Below, in pieces: positions 22,576-24,700 of a stretch of 24,700 nt of DNA. A model generated the notes under the pieces. The model was not told the DNA's origin, searched no databases, and saw only the letters and a program-made list of their open reading frames with translations. Every line of letters begins with the position of its first letter. Position 1 is the stretch's first letter. This DNA comes from an uncultured Sutterella sp. (GTDB lineage: Bacteria; Pseudomonadota; Gammaproteobacteria; Burkholderiales; Burkholderiaceae_F), in contig CAJJRX010000028.1 in assembly GCA_905194315.1 (NCBI GenBank), forward strand, positions 1 through 24,700, given 5' to 3'. A program made the position numbers and the translations under genes.

Positions 22576-22670
22576 ACAGACTTTAGCGAACGCCGCCCGG
22601 TCCTGTGCCCTTTAAGGCGGCTAGACTGAAGGACGGATATAAACAGGAAATGTGTGAGGAGGATTTAAAA

Positions 22671-23588
22671 ATGGCGCGAGCGATGCAAAAGGATGTGCTC
22701 ATTGAACTGCTCTCGGGACTGAGGGCCACAGCGGCGCTCAGAACGGCGCCCGACGCACTTGACGGGAATCCCGTGCTGAAAACCGCCGCCGCGCTCACGC
22801 GCACGGTCTACACAACAGACGCCTTTGAGCTTGACTTTGAGGACACCGTGCGCATGATCCGCTTCCTTTCCGCCCGGGCCCGCGAAATGCCGGTGAACGA
22901 AGCGATGCGCGGGAAGCTCGCTGCCGACCCGCTCAGTGTTCTCTGGCCGCTTACCCTCGCCTGCACGGCCGGACTTCACGCCGAAGACGTACCGGTAGTC
23001 ATCCTCACCGGCGGACTGCCCGGTTCCGGCAAGGCCGGACTCATCACCGAGTACCTCGAGCGTCTCGGCGGCAACCTTCTCATCATCAACGGTGACGAGT
23101 ACCGGCATTTCCACCCGGACTACGAGGAGATTGTTGCGCGCTACGGCGAGGAGAGCCCGAAATACACAGCGGACTTTGCCGCCCGTGCGATCGGTCTTAT
23201 GCGTGACGCCGCAGCAGCCGCAGGCTTCAACATTCTGATTGAGGGGACTTTTCGCACCGCTGAGGTGCCGCTCGCGGAACTCAGGCGCTTCCGTACGCTG
23301 GGCTACCGCACTGAAGTGGCACTCCTGGCGGTTGATCAGGAAAAAGCCTGGGCCAGTACACGTGAGCGCGCCGATCTGATGGCTGCCTGCGGCAGCGCAC
23401 CGAGAGCCGTCGCGCGGGAGCATTTTCTACAGGTCGTGCGTCAGTTTCCGGAAAGTGCCGCCCGTGTGCTCGCTGATCCTGCGCTCGGAAGCGCCCGGAT
23501 TTTCGGCGCAAGCGGCCTGCTCTACGATACCGCCGCCATGCCTGAAACTGACGTCGCCGCGCTCATCCGTGAGGCAATCGGCGCCTGA
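22671..23588 (+). CDS. zeta-toxin-like kinase with N-terminal extension
   Basis: A 305-residue P-loop protein resembling zeta/PezT toxins, which phosphorylate UDP-N-acetylglucosamine sugars and block cell-wall synthesis. Visible: Walker A region GGLPGSGKA (114-122), INGDEYRHFHPDYEEI (140-153) with the base-like D142, LIEGTFRTAEVPL (189-201), and GYRTEVALLAVDQEKAW (211-227). The zeta length without its C-terminal tail is about 200, so residues 1-110 are an extra, mostly helical N-terminal domain. No epsilon/PezA-like antitoxin gene lies next to it. The Ser/Thr that normally follows the P-loop Lys is Ala (A122). The start at 22671 is set by GAGGAGG 9 bases upstream; in-frame ATGs at 22605 and 22650 lack one. 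Candidate roles: a fused toxin-antitoxin like E. coli EzeT, or a non-toxic sugar-nucleotide kinase relative. Confidence 0.8.
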   Translation: MARAMQKDVLIELLSGLRATAALRTAPDALDGNPVLKTAAALTRTVYTTDAFELDFEDTVRMIRFLSARAREMPVNEAMRGKLAADPLSVLWPLTLACTAGLHAEDVPVVILTGGLPGSGKAGLITEYLERLGGNLLIINGDEYRHFHPDYEEIVARYGEESPKYTADFAARAIGLMRDAAAAAGFNILIEGTFRTAEVPLAELRRFRTLGYRTEVALLAVDQEKAWASTRERADLMAACGSAPRAVAREHFLQVVRQFPESAARVLADPALGSARIFGASGLLYDTAAMPETDVAALIREAIGA

Positions 23589-23591
23589 TCT

Positions 23592-23604
23592 GCGGTGAGA
23601 CCGC
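23592..23604. terminator. small hairpin in the convergent gap
   Basis: GCGGT (23592-23596)-GAG-ACCGC (23600-23604) fills most of the 16-base gap between the zeta-like gene and the EamA gene. It has no T tract and is weak as a terminator. Confidence 0.3.
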
Positions 23605-24528
23605 TTACCTGCCGGCCGGCTGTCTGAGCGCCGCTGCGGCAAGCACACCGACCATCGCAAGGATAGTCAGAATGCCGGCAATCTCAAAGCCGTTAAAGTC
23701 AACGCCAAGGATCCAGACCGAGAGCACAATGGCGCTCAGCGGCTCGAAGGCGACCAGAATCACCGAGACGGCTGCGGGGACGTACGAGAGGCTTTTGAGG
23801 TAGAAGATAAAGGCGAGTGCCGTGCCCACCACAATCAGATAGGCAAGGCCCGCCACCGTGAGCGGCGTGAGCGTGCCTGAGACCGCCCAGGGCGGATGGA
23901 AAACCGTACTCAGGGCGCCCGAGAAAAGCATCCCGAAGCCCACCACCGGCATGACGCCCAGCTCAGCAATGACACGCCGTGGCTGCAGCGTGCAGAACGC
24001 GCCGCAGGCAGCGGAAAGCAGCCCGAAGCCCACACCGGCCACCGAGAGATCAAACCGCGTAAAGTCACCTTTACTCACAAGCAGCGCCACACCGGTGAGC
24101 GCCATCGCAAAAGCGGCAAGTTCGGCGCGCTGCACACGCCGCTCTCCTCGCACAGCCTGGGTGAGAATCACAAAGAGCGGTGCGGTCGTCACCATCAGTG
24201 CCGCCGTGGCGGCACCTGCCGCACGGATGGAAAGGAAAAAGGTGTACTGCACGGCCAGCACGCCCAGCCCGTAGATCAGCACACCGGTGAAGCGGCGCCT
24301 GTCTGAGAAAAGACTGCGCACACGCCCTGGCGTTTTCAGCGCGGCCACCGCCGAGAGCAGCAGCCCGGCACCAAAGACACGCAGACAGCCGAGATCCTCC
24401 GCACTGAAGGCCCCCTCCCCGCTCATCATCATCTGGCCGATCACACTCATGGAGCCCCAGCAGAGCCCTGCCAGAATGGCCAGCGAAAAGCCGAGAAAAT
24501 ACTGTCTGTCGGTGCCGGAAATGCGCAT
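23605..24528 (-). CDS. EamA-family (DMT superfamily) transporter
   Basis: A 307-residue inner-membrane protein with about ten helices in two EamA repeats (about 12-150 and 165-300). The first begins LGFSLAILAGLCWGSMSVIGQ. The second contains SLSYVPAAVSVILVAFEPLSAIVLSVWILG, which is the typical EamA end motif (helix with FEP near the periplasmic face). EamA proteins export metabolites such as amino acids or their analogues; the substrate cannot be read from sequence. AGAGGG lies about 6 bases before the ATG at 24528. A minus-strand TATAGT (24561-24566) is a likely -10, with a poor -35. It is convergent with the zeta-like gene. Confidence 0.87.
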   Translation of the reverse strand: MRISGTDRQYFLGFSLAILAGLCWGSMSVIGQMMMSGEGAFSAEDLGCLRVFGAGLLLSAVAALKTPGRVRSLFSDRRRFTGVLIYGLGVLAVQYTFFLSIRAAGAATAALMVTTAPLFVILTQAVRGERRVQRAELAAFAMALTGVALLVSKGDFTRFDLSVAGVGFGLLSAACGAFCTLQPRRVIAELGVMPVVGFGMLFSGALSTVFHPPWAVSGTLTPLTVAGLAYLIVVGTALAFIFYLKSLSYVPAAVSVILVAFEPLSAIVLSVWILGVDFNGFEIAGILTILAMVGVLAAAALRQPAGR

Positions 24529-24560
24529 ATAACCCTCTTCACATAAAGATCGAAGGCATA

Positions 24561-24566
24561 ACTATA
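24561..24566 (-). promoter_or_regulatory. candidate -10 of the EamA gene
   Basis: TATAGT on the minus strand, 32 bases before the ATG at 24528. The matching -35 (about 24584-24589) is poor. Confidence 0.35.
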
Positions 24567-24666
24567 GCGCGCAGCGTCCGTCCTGCACTGCGCGGCAGGC
24601 GGTAATACCGCAAAAGAGCCACAGAAAAAACGCACAGAAAAGAACGGAGGTGCGGACAAAAACTTG

Positions 24667-24693
24667 GACCAAAAATTTACTTTAACTTTGGTC
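24667..24693. promoter_or_regulatory. inverted repeat at the right edge, probable operator
   Basis: GACCAAA (24667-24673), a 13-base AT-rich spacer, TTTGGTC (24687-24693). It probably belongs to the promoter of a gene just outside the window. The AT-rich context and symmetry suggest a regulator site. Confidence 0.4.
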
Positions 24694-24700
24694 TAGGTGC

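Noticed and set aside
22605..22670. Earlier ATG starts (22605, 22650) for the zeta-like protein
   Set aside because: Neither has a ribosome binding site, whereas GAGGAGG sits 9 bases before 22671.
22474..22670. A separate antitoxin gene before the zeta-like kinase
   Set aside because: The 197-base gap holds a terminator and a short palindrome. No frame of antitoxin size with a start and ribosome binding site was found.
1..24700. tRNA genes, CRISPR arrays, insertion sequences, prophage or integration sites
   Set aside because: No tRNA T-loop or cloverleaf, no regularly spaced repeats, no transposase or integrase and no flanking direct repeats were seen. The region reads as stable chromosome.

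Overview
This 24.7 kb window is GC-rich, tightly packed bacterial chromosome with 20 intact protein genes. No rRNA, tRNA, CRISPR array, transposase or phage gene was found. The gene content fits an anaerobic or microaerophilic betaproteobacterium, most likely of the Sutterellaceae (Sutterella type). It has two different anaerobic C4-dicarboxylate carriers (DcuC and DcuA/B types), a Tat-exported flavin reductase of the fumarate/urocanate reductase superfamily, and a glycerate kinase. The taxonomic call is inference from gene content; no marker gene is present.

Layout from left to right. (1) 275-2767(+): an adenosine-deaminase-superfamily enzyme and a DcuC-type carrier in one operon. (2) 2768-3473: a 706-base gap without a gene, holding a terminator, a perfect 11+11 operator-like inverted repeat and a small T-tailed hairpin. 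(3) 3474-4274(+) is a PhzF-family protein, convergent with a two-unit YdcZ/DUF606 transporter, 4328-5266(-). (4) 5447-7381(+): an unrecognised tail-anchored protein and an ArsB arsenite efflux pump. (5) 7456-9951(-): an exported chalcone-isomerase-like protein, MscL and glycerate kinase. (6) 10144-12697(+): a membrane-anchored metallo-beta-lactamase-fold hydrolase, an ArsR-family regulator and an exported L,D-transpeptidase. (7) 12801-14123(-) is a DcuA/B carrier, divergent from a LysR regulator (14451-15410). The regulator is followed 10 bases later by an alpha/beta-hydrolase-fold protein that lacks its catalytic serine. (8) 16318-17832(-): the Tat flavoprotein reductase. (9) 18109-21016(-): class Ia ribonucleotide reductase nrdA-nrdB behind a promoter with two NrdR-box-like palindromes. 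(10) 21493-23588(+): an atypical thioredoxin, a flavin-reductase-like protein and a zeta-toxin-like kinase without a separate antitoxin. (11) 23605-24528(-): an EamA transporter.

How the genes may work together. The DcuA/B and DcuC carriers and the Tat flavoprotein fit uptake and periplasmic reduction of organic electron acceptors. The LysR regulator lies between the dcu gene and the flavoprotein, and could control either side. Nucleotide supply is represented by nrdAB and possibly by the deaminase. ArsB has neither ArsC nor an adjacent ArsR; the only ArsR-type regulator is 4 kb away beside an unrelated hydrolase.

The observations most worth a second look are the zeta-like kinase with a ~110-residue N-terminal extension and GKA in place of GK[ST]; the LysR-linked hydrolase-fold pseudoenzyme; the tandem NrdR-like boxes exactly overlapping a nrdA promoter; the cluster of hairpins in the nrdA/thioredoxin gap; and the deaminase lacking the ribose-contacting Asp.
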